In this document: piece by piece, positions 27,407-36,117 of the stretch | Layout of the letters: each line of letters begins with the position of its first letter | Numbering within the stretch: the stretch's first letter is position 1 | Assembly (NCBI GenBank): GCA_903921785.1 | Contig: CAIXRH010000308.1 | Location: forward strand, 1-50,199 | Reading direction: 5' to 3' | Source of the DNA: an uncultured Pseudomonadota bacterium | GTDB taxonomy: Bacteria; Myxococcota_A; UBA796; SXON01 | DNA: 50,199 nucleotides | Program-made: the position numbers and the translations under genes | Notes under the pieces: generated by a model | Told to the model about the DNA's origin: nothing | The model's input: the letters and a program-made list of their open reading frames with translations, nothing else | Databases searched by the model: none

Positions 27407-28636
27407 TCACCCCCGCCGACGACGCGCGACCAGCCCGAGCGCCGCGATCCCGAGCGCCATCCCGGCGCTCCCCGTACTGTCGCAGCCGCAGCCGCCACCG
27501 CCGGTCCCGTTGCCGGTGTCGTTGTTCGCCGCGCTGTCGCCGGAGCCGCTGTCCGTGCCGCTGGTGTCCGTCCCGCCGCCGGTGTCCGTGCCCGTGCCGG
27601 TGTCGACCGTGCCGGTGTCCCCGGTGTCGACCGTGCCGGTGTCCCCGGTGTCGTCCGGGGTGTAGTCGGTGGCGTCGAGGTCGATGGGCACGTAGATCGC
27701 GTAGTTGGAGGCCTGGTAGGTGTAGTTCACCACCAGCTTGTCTCCCGCCTGGACCACCCAGGGGTGGAAGGCGCCGAGCGGCGGGGCGATGGAGGTGAGC
27801 TCCACCTGATCGATCACGTTCCAGTCAGGGTCGAAGGCGGTGAGCCAGACGTTGCCGGTCTGGGTGTCGAAGGACTCGCTGTCCTTGTGGCCCATGTGCG
27901 CCACGACCCACACGTCATTGACCTTGATGAGGCGCTGGTACCAGTAGGCGACGTAGCCGTCGGGGGCGACGTCGATCTTCTCGGGGTCGTCGCCGACGAG
28001 GCGGGTGCTCCAGTGGGCGAGCCACATGTAGTCGGGCTCTTCGTAGCGGGTGCCCACGGCGGTCAGACCGTTGTCGTCGCCCCAGAAGCTGGCGCCGCTC
28101 GCGTCGGGCCCCACGTCCAGCGACTTGACGCCCTTGACCTCTCCGGCCTCGTCCAGCGGGTAGTAGCGCATGACGCTGCGAGGGGGGCCAAGGACCATCC
28201 CGGCGAAGCCCCACGTCCAGTTGGTGCAGACGACGGCCGGATCGAGGAAGTTCACCTCGGGGTCGGACTCCACGGCGTTGGTCTCGACGATGACGTTGAA
28301 GTCGGCATCGAGCTTCTGGAGGTACACCGAGTCGTCGCTGAGCGTCTGCGACGAGGTGGCGGCGTGGATGAAGGTGCCATCGGGGCAGTCGGTGATGCCG
28401 TGGTCGAGCTCGTCGCCGTGCGCGCTGATCGCGCGGTCGGTGCCGGCGACCCGCTTGAACGTGCTGTCCGTCTCCTGGTAGTTGTAGTTGCCGCCCGACG
28501 CGGTGAGCAGCGAGAAGTGATCGCCGCCCGCGATCGGGAACATCCGCGGCCAGTTCCCGCCCGGATCGAGCTGCACGCTCGCCGAAGGGGTCTGGAAGAC
28601 GGGATCAGCGAGCGCGACAGAGAGGAGGAGCAGCAT
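27407..28636 (-). CDS. Secreted surface protein with MYXO-CTERM-type sorting signal
   Basis: A 409-residue protein with a short Sec signal (MLLLLSVALADPVF). The mature domain (about 15-310) is beta-rich, with repeated 'WxxAxD' and 'YYPLDE' type strands that look like a beta-propeller. Next is a Thr/Gly/Asp repeat linker (TGDTGTVDTGDTGTVDTG). The C-terminal signal is GGGGCGCDSTGSAG, then a hydrophobic stretch, then RRRR. That order (Cys-rich motif, membrane span, Arg cluster) defines MYXO-CTERM-type surface sorting. The true start is the ATG at 28636; the frame runs on upstream through the next gene's antisense. It follows the PfaC-type gene by 34 bp, so the two may be co-transcribed. Confidence 0.85.
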   Translation of the reverse strand: MLLLLSVALADPVFQTPSASVQLDPGGNWPRMFPIAGGDHFSLLTASGGNYNYQETDSTFKRVAGTDRAISAHGDELDHGITDCPDGTFIHAATSSQTLSDDSVYLQKLDADFNVIVETNAVESDPEVNFLDPAVVCTNWTWGFAGMVLGPPRSVMRYYPLDEAGEVKGVKSLDVGPDASGASFWGDDNGLTAVGTRYEEPDYMWLAHWSTRLVGDDPEKIDVAPDGYVAYWYQRLIKVNDVWVVAHMGHKDSESFDTQTGNVWLTAFDPDWNVIDQVELTSIAPPLGAFHPWVVQAGDKLVVNYTYQASNYAIYVPIDLDATDYTPDDTGDTGTVDTGDTGTVDTGTGTDTGGGTDTSGTDSGSGDSAANNDTGNGTGGGGCGCDSTGSAGMALGIAALGLVARRRRG

Positions 28637-28670
28637 GGGACGGGGACCCTCGGCCCCGAGGATAACCGAT

Positions 28671-31600
28671 CTACGACCCCAGTTGGCGGACACGCGCGGC
28701 CCACGTGGGGTCCGCGCCGACGAGGGCGCCCGCCGCTTCGAGGACGGCCACGATCGCGGCGCCCGGATTCGCCACCGCGGAGGGCACGCCCACCGGAGGC
28801 GGAACATCCCGACCGAGCGCGTCGATCGCCTCGGCCACCGCCTGCCGACGCTGCGCGTACGGCATCGCCCCGAGCACCTCCGGGAGGATCGGCCGGCCGA
28901 CGACGTGCACCTGCGGCGCCACCGGAAGGTCGGTTTTCGCGCCGTTGACGCCACCTCGGAAGGCGACGGGGACGACGGCCCAGCCCCGCTCCACCGCGAG
29001 GTCCGTCCACACCGAAGACACCTTGTCGATCCGGGCACCGACCTCGGTCTGCCGGGAACCTTCGACGTGCACGAGCAGGGAGACCTGCTTGGGGATCGCG
29101 TCGAGGACGGGACGGAGGGAGGCGGGACGATCCTGGTCGAACCAGGCGATCCGCGGTGGATCCCGGTGGTCGGGGTAGCTGGTCATCGCGGCGTGGAGGC
29201 GCCCGAGCCAGCGGGTCTGGTGCTCGACCTTGGCCAGGGCGCGGATCGGCCGGTTGAACGCCGCGGCGGCGACCGCGGTGAAGAACACGCTCTCGAGGTA
29301 ACTCTCGTGGTTGGCGAGGAAGAGCACCGGGCGGTCGAGCCGGGTGATCGCGTCGGCGTCCTCCACGCGGAAGTCCGCGAGGTACGCCTCGGCCAACGCC
29401 GCGAGTACGCCCTCCCCGGCCCACGGGCCCACGCCGAGCTGCTCCCGCCACCAGCCGGTGACGGCGGTGAGGTCGAGGTCGCGGAGGGCGCCACGAGCGA
29501 CAAGCCCTGGGCTCCCCTCCCCCCGCGCCAGCTCCACGGTGCGGAGCGGCTGCCGGGTGCACCACGCGCGTTCGGCGGAGGTGCGCACGTCGCGTGGGTG
29601 GCAACAGAGCGTTGCGGCCCCAATTTCACGCGCCGCGATCTCGCCCGGCGCGTCGGTGCCGAAGACGGCGCGCACGGTGCCGGGCAGCCAGTCCGAGGCG
29701 CGGACGTCCGTCGCGGAGACGGTGGCGGTGTCGCCCTCGAGGCGGCTCAGGGAGACCCCGGGGGTGACGGCGCCCTGGAGGAACGCGCGGCGCGCCTCGG
29801 GCGCGGCCTGCCCGATGGGGCCCTTCGGGAGGAGCACCTCCTCCAACTCCACATAGACCACGGCCGCGCCGTCTTCGCCGAAGGCCCAGAGGCCCACGAC
29901 CGGGCGGCCCTTCTCCACGCCGAGGGCGCGGGCTTCGACCCGGGGAGAACCCGCCGGCGGCCCGCCCGCGAGCACGAGGCGGCGGAGGCGCATCGGATAC
30001 GCAGCGTTGCCCGCAGGCACCGCGAACCAGGTCTCCATCGCGTCGTGAGGCACCAGGTGCGTCATCCCGTCGAGGAGCACGTCGGGGGCGAGGCCGGGGC
30101 GGAGGAGGGCGCTGGCGCCGTCCGTGCCGCGGGCGACGAACCGATCCACCGCCTGGAAGCTCGGCCCGTGGAAGAGCGCGCCGCTCGCATACAGCTCAGT
30201 GCCGGTCGTGGCCTCGGGCTGGGCGCCGGAGATCGGCGCGAGCGTGGGGAAGCTCCGGTCGCCGCCGATGCGGGCGGAGAAGTGGGGCTTGTCGAGGTCA
30301 CCCAGGACGACGCGCTCGCCGCGCTCGTCGACCACGCGGCGGATCGCCACGTCCCGAGGTTTGTCGTCGGGGAACGTGAGCCAGCGGCCGGCGACGCCGT
30401 CCTCCAGCGTGTCGGTGCCGGCGAAGGCGATCGCCTGCATCGCCATCGTCATCATCGCGGTGCTCGGGAGCGTCCACGTGGGGCGGTGGTCCACCGGCAC
30501 GGGGAAGCGGACGAGGTCCGGGCGTTCATCCTCGCGGACGCGCATCGCCACCCGGGGCATCGTGTAGATCTTCTTGCCGTCTACCCAGAGGTGGGCCTCG
30601 GCGATGGCCACGACGGCGCCCGCTTCGCGTTTCACCTCGGTGATCCGCACCTCGCTCTGGACGAGGCGGTTCTCCGGCACCACCTGCCCGCGGTACTTCC
30701 AGGTCATCGCCTCGGCGTTGGCCACGGGCTCGAAGCGCGGCTTGTGCAGGTCGGCGGCCAGGCCCTGGTCGACCATCGCCACCTGGAGCACCTGGAGGAG
30801 CGCCTCGATGCCGAGCGAGCCCGGCTGGACGGGGTCCTGGTAGAAGTGGGCCGCGAAGAACCACTGATCGGCGCTCACGTCCATCTCGCCGCCGTACCAG
30901 CCTCCTTCGCCGCGGAAGGCGCGGTCCAGCAGCGCGAGCTTGAAGCCGGCGCCCGCGGGACGCGACTCCTGGCGCGGAACGGCCACGGGGACGCCCGGCG
31001 CCACCAGCCGCGCCCGCTCCTCCGGCGTGCTCCCGACGCCCACCTGGTTCGCGAAGGCGGCCGGCGGGAAGAAGCCGAAGACCGTCTTCATGTCGAGGAT
31101 CGGCCCTTGGGCGTCCACCACGGCCACGGTGAACGTGACGAGCACCATCCCGCCGGAGCGCGAGACGCGGTCGAGCGTGGCGGTCGTGGTGATCATCCCG
31201 GTCTCCGGGGTGATCTCGCGGTGGACGGTGGTGGTGCCGTCGAGGTTGCGGAAGAGGAAGTCGTCGTCGGAGATGGCGCCGCCGGACCAGCTCGCGAGCC
31301 AGCCGCAGGGCTGGAGCGCGGCTTCGAGCAGCACGCAGTACGGCATCACCGGGTGGCCGTTCTCCTGGAAGTACCAGGCGTCCTTCGGGACGTCGTACTC
31401 CACGACCGCGCGGGCGCCGGCCTCCCCGCTGCCCATCTTCCCGGTGACCGTGCGCACCCGGGACATGAAGTGGTAGGGCGGGCCGGGGAGCCGCGCGACG
31501 CGGCGCGGGCTGTCATAGCGGGCGTACATCTCGCCGAACGCCGCAGTCGGGCGGCCCCAGGCGCACGCGAGCAGGCTCGGCCAGTCGTAGGCGGGCGCGG

Positions 31601-34600
31601 GCCCGGCCACCTCGCGCGTGGGGGTGAGCCACGGCTTGAAGTTCGGCCGGGAGAGCGGCCAATCGGGCACGAGCTCCACGCCCATCGGGTCCGCGTGGAA
31701 ACACTTCAGCCCGTCCACCGTGCAGAGCACCTGCGCCATGAGCCGCGGCACGGGGCCGGCGCTCACCTCGGTGACGAAGACCTCGTAGACGAGCTTCTTG
31801 CTCGTGGGCGTGACCTGCCCCCGACAACGCAGCTTGAACGGGACGTCCTTCACCGGCTCGAACCGCCAGCCGTCGTTGTTGAGCGTGTGGCCGCCCGCGC
31901 TGAGCAGGATGTACATGGCCTGGAGGCAGCCATCGAACATCAGCGTGCCCGGCATGCACGGGTCGTTGTGGAAATGACCGTGGAAGAACCACAGGTCCGG
32001 GCGGATGTCGAGCTCGGCGCGGAGGTAGCCGCGTTTCCACGGGCCGCCCTGGAGGTCGAAGCTCACGCGGTCGAGGAGGAGCATGCGCGTGGAGGGCACG
32101 CGCGGCGTCCAGGTGTGGGTGTCGGCGCGGGCGAAGGCGGGGCCGAAGACGCCGCAGAGATCGCCGTTTCCGAGCGCTTCGAGCTGCGCGCGGTCGAGCT
32201 CCGTGCGGGTGGGGACGGCCACGGGCGCGGCGACCGTGCCGGGGCCCGGGTCGTGCGTCTCCACATCCCAGATACATCCACCGGAATCGGCGAGCTCGGC
32301 GTCGGTGAAGAAGCCGGCCTGCCCCTCGCGCACGCTCAGGCGGTGGCGCTCGCCGGTGAAGCAGTCGTAGCGGAAGAAGAACATCCGGATGCCGCCGAGC
32401 TTCGCGTGCTGGTCGATGCGGATGTCGTACTGGAGCGTGTCCCCGGGGCCGGGCAGCTCGGCCTTGTAGGTGAGCGTGCAGCCGAGGAGCCGGTAGATGC
32501 GCTCGGACTGGTTCAATTCGTCGATGCCCTGCCAGCTCCCGAGGAGCAGGTCGGCCTGGCCGGACTCGATCATCAGCCCGCCCGGCATCCGCCCGTCGTG
32601 GAGGTACCAGGAGTCCTCGGTGATGTCGGTCTCGGTGACGATTCGGCCCTTTCCAAGAACCTTACTCGGCCCTTCGATGCCGAGCACGCGGTCGGCGAGG
32701 AGCAGCGGCGGCTCGGGCATGCGCACCACGCGGCGCCAGGCGTCGTGGGAGGCGAATTCCGGGCCGAAGATCGTGGTGATCGAGCCGTTCGCGCCCATCT
32801 CCAGCTCGGCGCGGCTCAGCCGCGGCCCGGGCATGTCGTCGCATGGGGTGCGCTGGAGCGGGACCGCGGTGGGGGCCGCGCTGCCCGGCGCGGGCTTCGG
32901 CGACGCAGGCAGCACCTTGCTGATCGCGGGGGCAGCGGGCGCGGCGGGCCGGGCCACGACCGGCGCGGCGGCCGGCGTCGACGCAGGGGGGGCCGGCGGC
33001 TTCGCAGGCACGGTCGTCGGCCAGGGTGCGGTCGGCGCTTCGGCCGGATCAGGGCGCCAACCACCCGCATCGCCCGTTCCACCCGTCTCACGCGCAACGC
33101 CCGTCAGCCCTTCGTTCCAGCCTCCTTCCGCCGGGACGGCGGCGGCCACGCGGAGCATCGTGTCGGTCATCGCGGCGTGCGCGGCCAGGAAGCTGGTGTG
33201 GAGGGCGGCCTGCTGCTCGAGGTACGCGCCGTGCGTGGCGCCGATGGCGCGGCGCCAGGCGGCGAAACCCGTCTCCCAACCTACATCGACCGGCGCGGGC
33301 GCGGCGGCCAGCCCATCGTCCCAGGCGACGGCGCTCGGGGGAGGAGCGGCGGCCGACGGGGGGGCAGGACGATCGTTGCGCATGCTGTCGGTCCCGGGGG
33401 CGGTGACGGTGGGGATGCGCCCAAACGAGGACGACACCGGCGCCAACTTCGGCGCCTTGGGCAGGACGGTGACCCCGGGCTTCTTCAAGACGACCTCCGA
33501 AGGATGCAGCTTCATCGTGAGGACCGGGCCGCGTACGGGCAGCTTCGGCCCCGCCACGTACCGACCGTTTCCGCGTACGCCCACCGCGCCGCGCTCGCCG
33601 CCGAGCCCGGACGCCTCCACCACGCTGTCGCCGCCCTTGCGGATCGCGTCCGCCACGGCGACCAGCGCGTCCGCCGCACCGTGCCGGGGCGGGCTCGGCT
33701 TCACGACCGGGCCCTCCACGTCGTCGTCGAGCCACGCGACGGGCTGCGCGCCCTGCTTCTCCACGGCGCTCGCCAGCGTGAGGACCAGCACCACGACGGC
33801 GTCCTCGGAGGGCTGCGTGCGGCCGAGGGCCTTGCGGGCGGCTTCGGCGCGCGGGTCCTTGGCGGTGTCCACCGCGCCGACCACGGCCACGTCGAGCTCG
33901 CCGCGGGCCAGGGCGTCCCAGGCGGCGTCGAGGGCGCGGAGGCCCGAGAGCTCCTCGGCGGAGATGGTGAAGCCGGGGCCGGCGGCGTCGAGCTGCACGC
34001 CGAGGCGGTTCGCGACGATGTTCGGCATCGTCCCGACCACGTGCTCGGCCTTGAGCGGGGGGGCGATCTCGTCGAGCGGGGCGGGCTGATCGCGGTGGAG
34101 CAGCCGCCAACGCAGGCCCCAGCGGGTGATCCGGCCGTCGCAGGCCATGCCGGCGTACACGCCGAGGCGGTCGCGGGACGGGGCGAGGCCGGCCTGGGCG
34201 AAGGCGTCGCGGCCAGCCTGGAGGAAGAGCGCCTGTTGCGCGAGCGAAGCGGAGAGATCGGCCGGGGGGAAGCGGAGGCCTTCGAGGGCGAGGCTCACCT
34301 CGTCGCCGCCGCGGCGGTCCAGCAGCGCGCGGATCGCCAGCCGCGGCCGACGCTGGAGCGGGCGGGCCGCCGGCGCCCCTTGACCCAGAGTCCAGCTCTC
34401 CACCAGCAAGTGCCCGTTGTTGCCGCCGAACCCGAACGCGCTCACCGCCGCGCGTCGCACGCCGTCCGCCGCGGGCGCCCAGGGCTGGGCGGCGTGCAGG
34501 AGCGAGAAGCCGCCGAGGTCCTGGAGGGGATCGTCCGCGTGCAGCGTGGGCGGCATCGTGGCCGCGCGCATGCCCACGAGCACCTTCAGGAGCCCGGCCG

Positions 34601-35648
34601 CGCCGGCCACGGTGATGAGGTGGCCCAGGTTGCTCTTGAGGGAGCCGACGTGGCCGCCGGGGTACACGCCGCGGAGGCTGTCGATCTCGGTGCGGTCGCC
34701 GGTGGGGGTGCCGGTGGCGTGGCACTCGAAGAGCTGCACGGCGTCGGGCGCCCAGCCGGCGTCGGCGAGCGCGAGGCGCATCGCGCGCTGCTGGCCCTCG
34801 GTGCTCGGGGCGAGGAGCGAGCGCCCGCGGCCGTCGTTGGACAGGCCGACGCCGCGGATCACGCCGAGGATCGGCTCGTTGGCGGCGATCGCGTCGTCGA
34901 GGCGGCGGAGCGTGAAGACCACGCAGCCCTCGGCGGGCACCAGCCCGTCCGCGCCCTTGTGGAACGGGCGGCTGAGGCCGCGCTTGGACATCGCGCCGAG
35001 TTGGCAGAAGCCCACGTGGAGGAAGAGGCTGTCGGCCCGCTGTACAGCGCCGGCCAGCATCCGATCGGCGCGGCCGGCCTCCAGGGCGTCGCAGGCGAGC
35101 TTCAGGGCGTAGAGCGAAGAAGCGCAGGCGGCGTCCAGGCAGAAGGCGCCGGCGTCGAGGCCGAGGGCACGCGCGACGATCGCGGCGGGCAAGCCCGACA
35201 TGAAGTGGTTGCGGGGGTCGCCGGGGTCGGTGCCGAGGGCGAGCCCTTCGCCCCACTGGGCCATGCCGTCGGTCGGGAAGGAGAGGTTGCCGAAGACGGC
35301 GCCGGTGCGTGCGGGGGCGAGGCCGCCGGGGCCCGCGCTCTCCGCCAGGGCACGGCGCGAGGTGTGCAGCAGCCAGTGGACCAGCGGATCGAGGCGTTCC
35401 ACCTCGGGGACATCGAGCCCGCCGAGGTCGGGCACGAAGCCCTCCACGTAGCCGCCGGCCAGCGACCACGCGCGGTCCCTCCCTTCCCCGCGCACCCGGG
35501 CGTTCGGCACCCCGAACCGACCTTCCGCCGGATCGCTCACGGCACAGACGCCGTCGAGCACGAGGCGGGTGAACGCGGCGACGTCGGGCGCGCCTGGCAG
35601 CACGCAGGACGCACCGGTGATCGCGATGGGGGTCCGGGGGGTGATCAT
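28671..35648 (-). CDS. PfaC-type PUFA/polyketide synthase subunit (KS-CLF-DH-DH-DH-acyltransferase)
   Basis: A 2325-residue protein. Residues 1-430 are a ketosynthase with Cys175 (DAACASS), His310 (CHATGT) and His343 (NLGHL). Residues 435-645 are a chain-length-factor-like KS without the Cys. A linker rich in Pro/Ala follows (650-935). About 935-1330 and 1360-1715 are two double-hotdog FabA-like dehydratases; the halves with HxHFHNDPCMPG (His1227) and HFYQDPVQPG (His1601) hold the active sites. About 1715-1945 is a PKS-like dehydratase ('FHGPSFQAVDRF', Asp1860/His1864). Residues 2085-2260 are a PlsC-like acyltransferase with NHESYLE (H2114, E2119 in place of the usual Asp) and 'VEGSRQ'. There is no malonyl-AT, ACP or KR. 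This matches PfaC/Pfa3 of marine bacteria and myxobacteria, but PfaA and PfaD partners are not in the window. Confidence 0.9.
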   Translation of the reverse strand: MITPRTPIAITGASCVLPGAPDVAAFTRLVLDGVCAVSDPAEGRFGVPNARVRGEGRDRAWSLAGGYVEGFVPDLGGLDVPEVERLDPLVHWLLHTSRRALAESAGPGGLAPARTGAVFGNLSFPTDGMAQWGEGLALGTDPGDPRNHFMSGLPAAIVARALGLDAGAFCLDAACASSLYALKLACDALEAGRADRMLAGAVQRADSLFLHVGFCQLGAMSKRGLSRPFHKGADGLVPAEGCVVFTLRRLDDAIAANEPILGVIRGVGLSNDGRGRSLLAPSTEGQQRAMRLALADAGWAPDAVQLFECHATGTPTGDRTEIDSLRGVYPGGHVGSLKSNLGHLITVAGAAGLLKVLVGMRAATMPPTLHADDPLQDLGGFSLLHAAQPWAPAADGVRRAAVSAFGFGGNNGHLLVESWTLGQGAPAARPLQRRPRLAIRALLDRRGGDEVSLALEGLRFPPADLSASLAQQALFLQAGRDAFAQAGLAPSRDRLGVYAGMACDGRITRWGLRWRLLHRDQPAPLDEIAPPLKAEHVVGTMPNIVANRLGVQLDAAGPGFTISAEELSGLRALDAAWDALARGELDVAVVGAVDTAKDPRAEAARKALGRTQPSEDAVVVLVLTLASAVEKQGAQPVAWLDDDVEGPVVKPSPPRHGAADALVAVADAIRKGGDSVVEASGLGGERGAVGVRGNGRYVAGPKLPVRGPVLTMKLHPSEVVLKKPGVTVLPKAPKLAPVSSSFGRIPTVTAPGTDSMRNDRPAPPSAAAPPPSAVAWDDGLAAAPAPVDVGWETGFAAWRRAIGATHGAYLEQQAALHTSFLAAHAAMTDTMLRVAAAVPAEGGWNEGLTGVARETGGTGDAGGWRPDPAEAPTAPWPTTVPAKPPAPPASTPAAAPVVARPAAPAAPAISKVLPASPKPAPGSAAPTAVPLQRTPCDDMPGPRLSRAELEMGANGSITTIFGPEFASHDAWRRVVRMPEPPLLLADRVLGIEGPSKVLGKGRIVTETDITEDSWYLHDGRMPGGLMIESGQADLLLGSWQGIDELNQSERIYRLLGCTLTYKAELPGPGDTLQYDIRIDQHAKLGGIRMFFFRYDCFTGERHRLSVREGQAGFFTDAELADSGGCIWDVETHDPGPGTVAAPVAVPTRTELDRAQLEALGNGDLCGVFGPAFARADTHTWTPRVPSTRMLLLDRVSFDLQGGPWKRGYLRAELDIRPDLWFFHGHFHNDPCMPGTLMFDGCLQAMYILLSAGGHTLNNDGWRFEPVKDVPFKLRCRGQVTPTSKKLVYEVFVTEVSAGPVPRLMAQVLCTVDGLKCFHADPMGVELVPDWPLSRPNFKPWLTPTREVAGPAPAYDWPSLLACAWGRPTAAFGEMYARYDSPRRVARLPGPPYHFMSRVRTVTGKMGSGEAGARAVVEYDVPKDAWYFQENGHPVMPYCVLLEAALQPCGWLASWSGGAISDDDFLFRNLDGTTTVHREITPETGMITTTATLDRVSRSGGMVLVTFTVAVVDAQGPILDMKTVFGFFPPAAFANQVGVGSTPEERARLVAPGVPVAVPRQESRPAGAGFKLALLDRAFRGEGGWYGGEMDVSADQWFFAAHFYQDPVQPGSLGIEALLQVLQVAMVDQGLAADLHKPRFEPVANAEAMTWKYRGQVVPENRLVQSEVRITEVKREAGAVVAIAEAHLWVDGKKIYTMPRVAMRVREDERPDLVRFPVPVDHRPTWTLPSTAMMTMAMQAIAFAGTDTLEDGVAGRWLTFPDDKPRDVAIRRVVDERGERVVLGDLDKPHFSARIGGDRSFPTLAPISGAQPEATTGTELYASGALFHGPSFQAVDRFVARGTDGASALLRPGLAPDVLLDGMTHLVPHDAMETWFAVPAGNAAYPMRLRRLVLAGGPPAGSPRVEARALGVEKGRPVVGLWAFGEDGAAVVYVELEEVLLPKGPIGQAAPEARRAFLQGAVTPGVSLSRLEGDTATVSATDVRASDWLPGTVRAVFGTDAPGEIAAREIGAATLCCHPRDVRTSAERAWCTRQPLRTVELARGEGSPGLVARGALRDLDLTAVTGWWREQLGVGPWAGEGVLAALAEAYLADFRVEDADAITRLDRPVLFLANHESYLESVFFTAVAAAAFNRPIRALAKVEHQTRWLGRLHAAMTSYPDHRDPPRIAWFDQDRPASLRPVLDAIPKQVSLLVHVEGSRQTEVGARIDKVSSVWTDLAVERGWAVVPVAFRGGVNGAKTDLPVAPQVHVVGRPILPEVLGAMPYAQRRQAVAEAIDALGRDVPPPVGVPSAVANPGAAIVAVLEAAGALVGADPTWAARVRQLGS

Positions 35649-35735
35649 GGGCGCACTCGCGGCCGCGCGGTTTAGCGCGGCGGTGTCACGGGGAGGTCAC
35701 CGGGCGCGTCCTCGAAGGTCCCCGTCCTGCGCCTA

Positions 35736-35842
35736 CGGGTCGCCGGCAAGACGCGGCGCCCGAGGGCGCGAGGGGCGATCCCCGGGGGTCGGGGCGGCGT
35801 CGGCGAAGAGCGAGGTCGGCGCTGGGTCCTGCCGGCGCGGAC
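35736..35842. repeat. 107-bp dispersed repeat 'T', copy A
   Basis: Identical to 36011-36117 except for one base (CGGCG versus CGACG). The inner 97 bp (35741-35837) is bounded by imperfect inverted repeats CGCCGGCAAGACGC and GGGTCCTGCCGGCG, with 12 of 14 positions pairing. Confidence 0.85.
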
Positions 35843-35935
35843 CGACCCGGCGCTCCCTCCGGTCGGCCGGGACGCCCCGCACCGTCACCCGCCCGGTCAC
35901 CGCTCACCGGCAACGTCGGCGCGGGAGAACCACCG

Positions 35936-36010
35936 GTGTTCGGCCTCGCTTTGGCTTGCTGCACGGCTCGCGGGGGTGCCGACGGGGGCAGCGGGGAACG
36001 ACGAGGGCAG
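35936..36010 (+). other. Possible displaced 5' end (lipoprotein signal) of the caspase-like gene
   Basis: A GTG at 35936, 8 nt after GGGAG, begins V-F-G-L-A-L-A-C-C, the minimal lipobox style of other lipoproteins here. Its frame is off by one from the caspase frame, but removing exactly the 107-bp repeat copy B (36011-36117) would join them in frame. Caution: part of this stretch resembles dispersed repeats near 27372, so the resemblance to a signal could be accidental. Confidence 0.35.
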
Positions 36011-36117
36011 CGGGTCGCCGGCAAGACGCGGCGCCCGAGGGCGCGAGGGGCGATCCCCGGGGGTCGGGGCGGCGTCGACGAAGAGCGAGGTCGGCGCTGG
36101 GTCCTGCCGGCGCGGAC
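36011..36117. repeat. 107-bp dispersed repeat 'T', copy B
   Basis: Second copy, with terminal inverted repeats at 36016-36029 and 36099-36112. It abuts the coding part of the caspase-like gene. Confidence 0.85.

Larger units (their letters stand above)
35649..36117. other. Repeat-filled intergenic region between divergent genes
   Basis: About 470 bp between the start of the PfaC-type gene and the recognisable coding part of the caspase-like gene. It contains two near-identical 107-bp T repeats 275 bp apart and, between them, sequence resembling pieces of other dispersed repeats (GGGAGAACCACC; GGCTTGCTGCACGG). A TAAACC about 18 nt upstream of 35648 could be the -10 of the PfaC-type gene. Confidence 0.55.

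Noticed and set aside
27590-27660. Short direct repeats that might be a CRISPR or tandem array
   Set aside because: They are in-frame codons of the Thr/Gly/Asp linker in the sorted surface protein; there are no spacers.
29321-29351. Malonyl/acyl transferase (FabD-type) domain in the PfaC-type protein
   Set aside because: No GHSxG motif is found anywhere in the protein; the only acyltransferase signature is the PlsC-like NHESYLE near the C-terminus.
28635-35675. Very long open frame (about 2346 codons) on the plus strand opposite the PfaC-type gene
   Set aside because: It is Arg/Gly/His/Val-rich with no domain, and mirrors the codon-position GC bias of the minus-strand megasynthase, whose catalytic motifs are clear.
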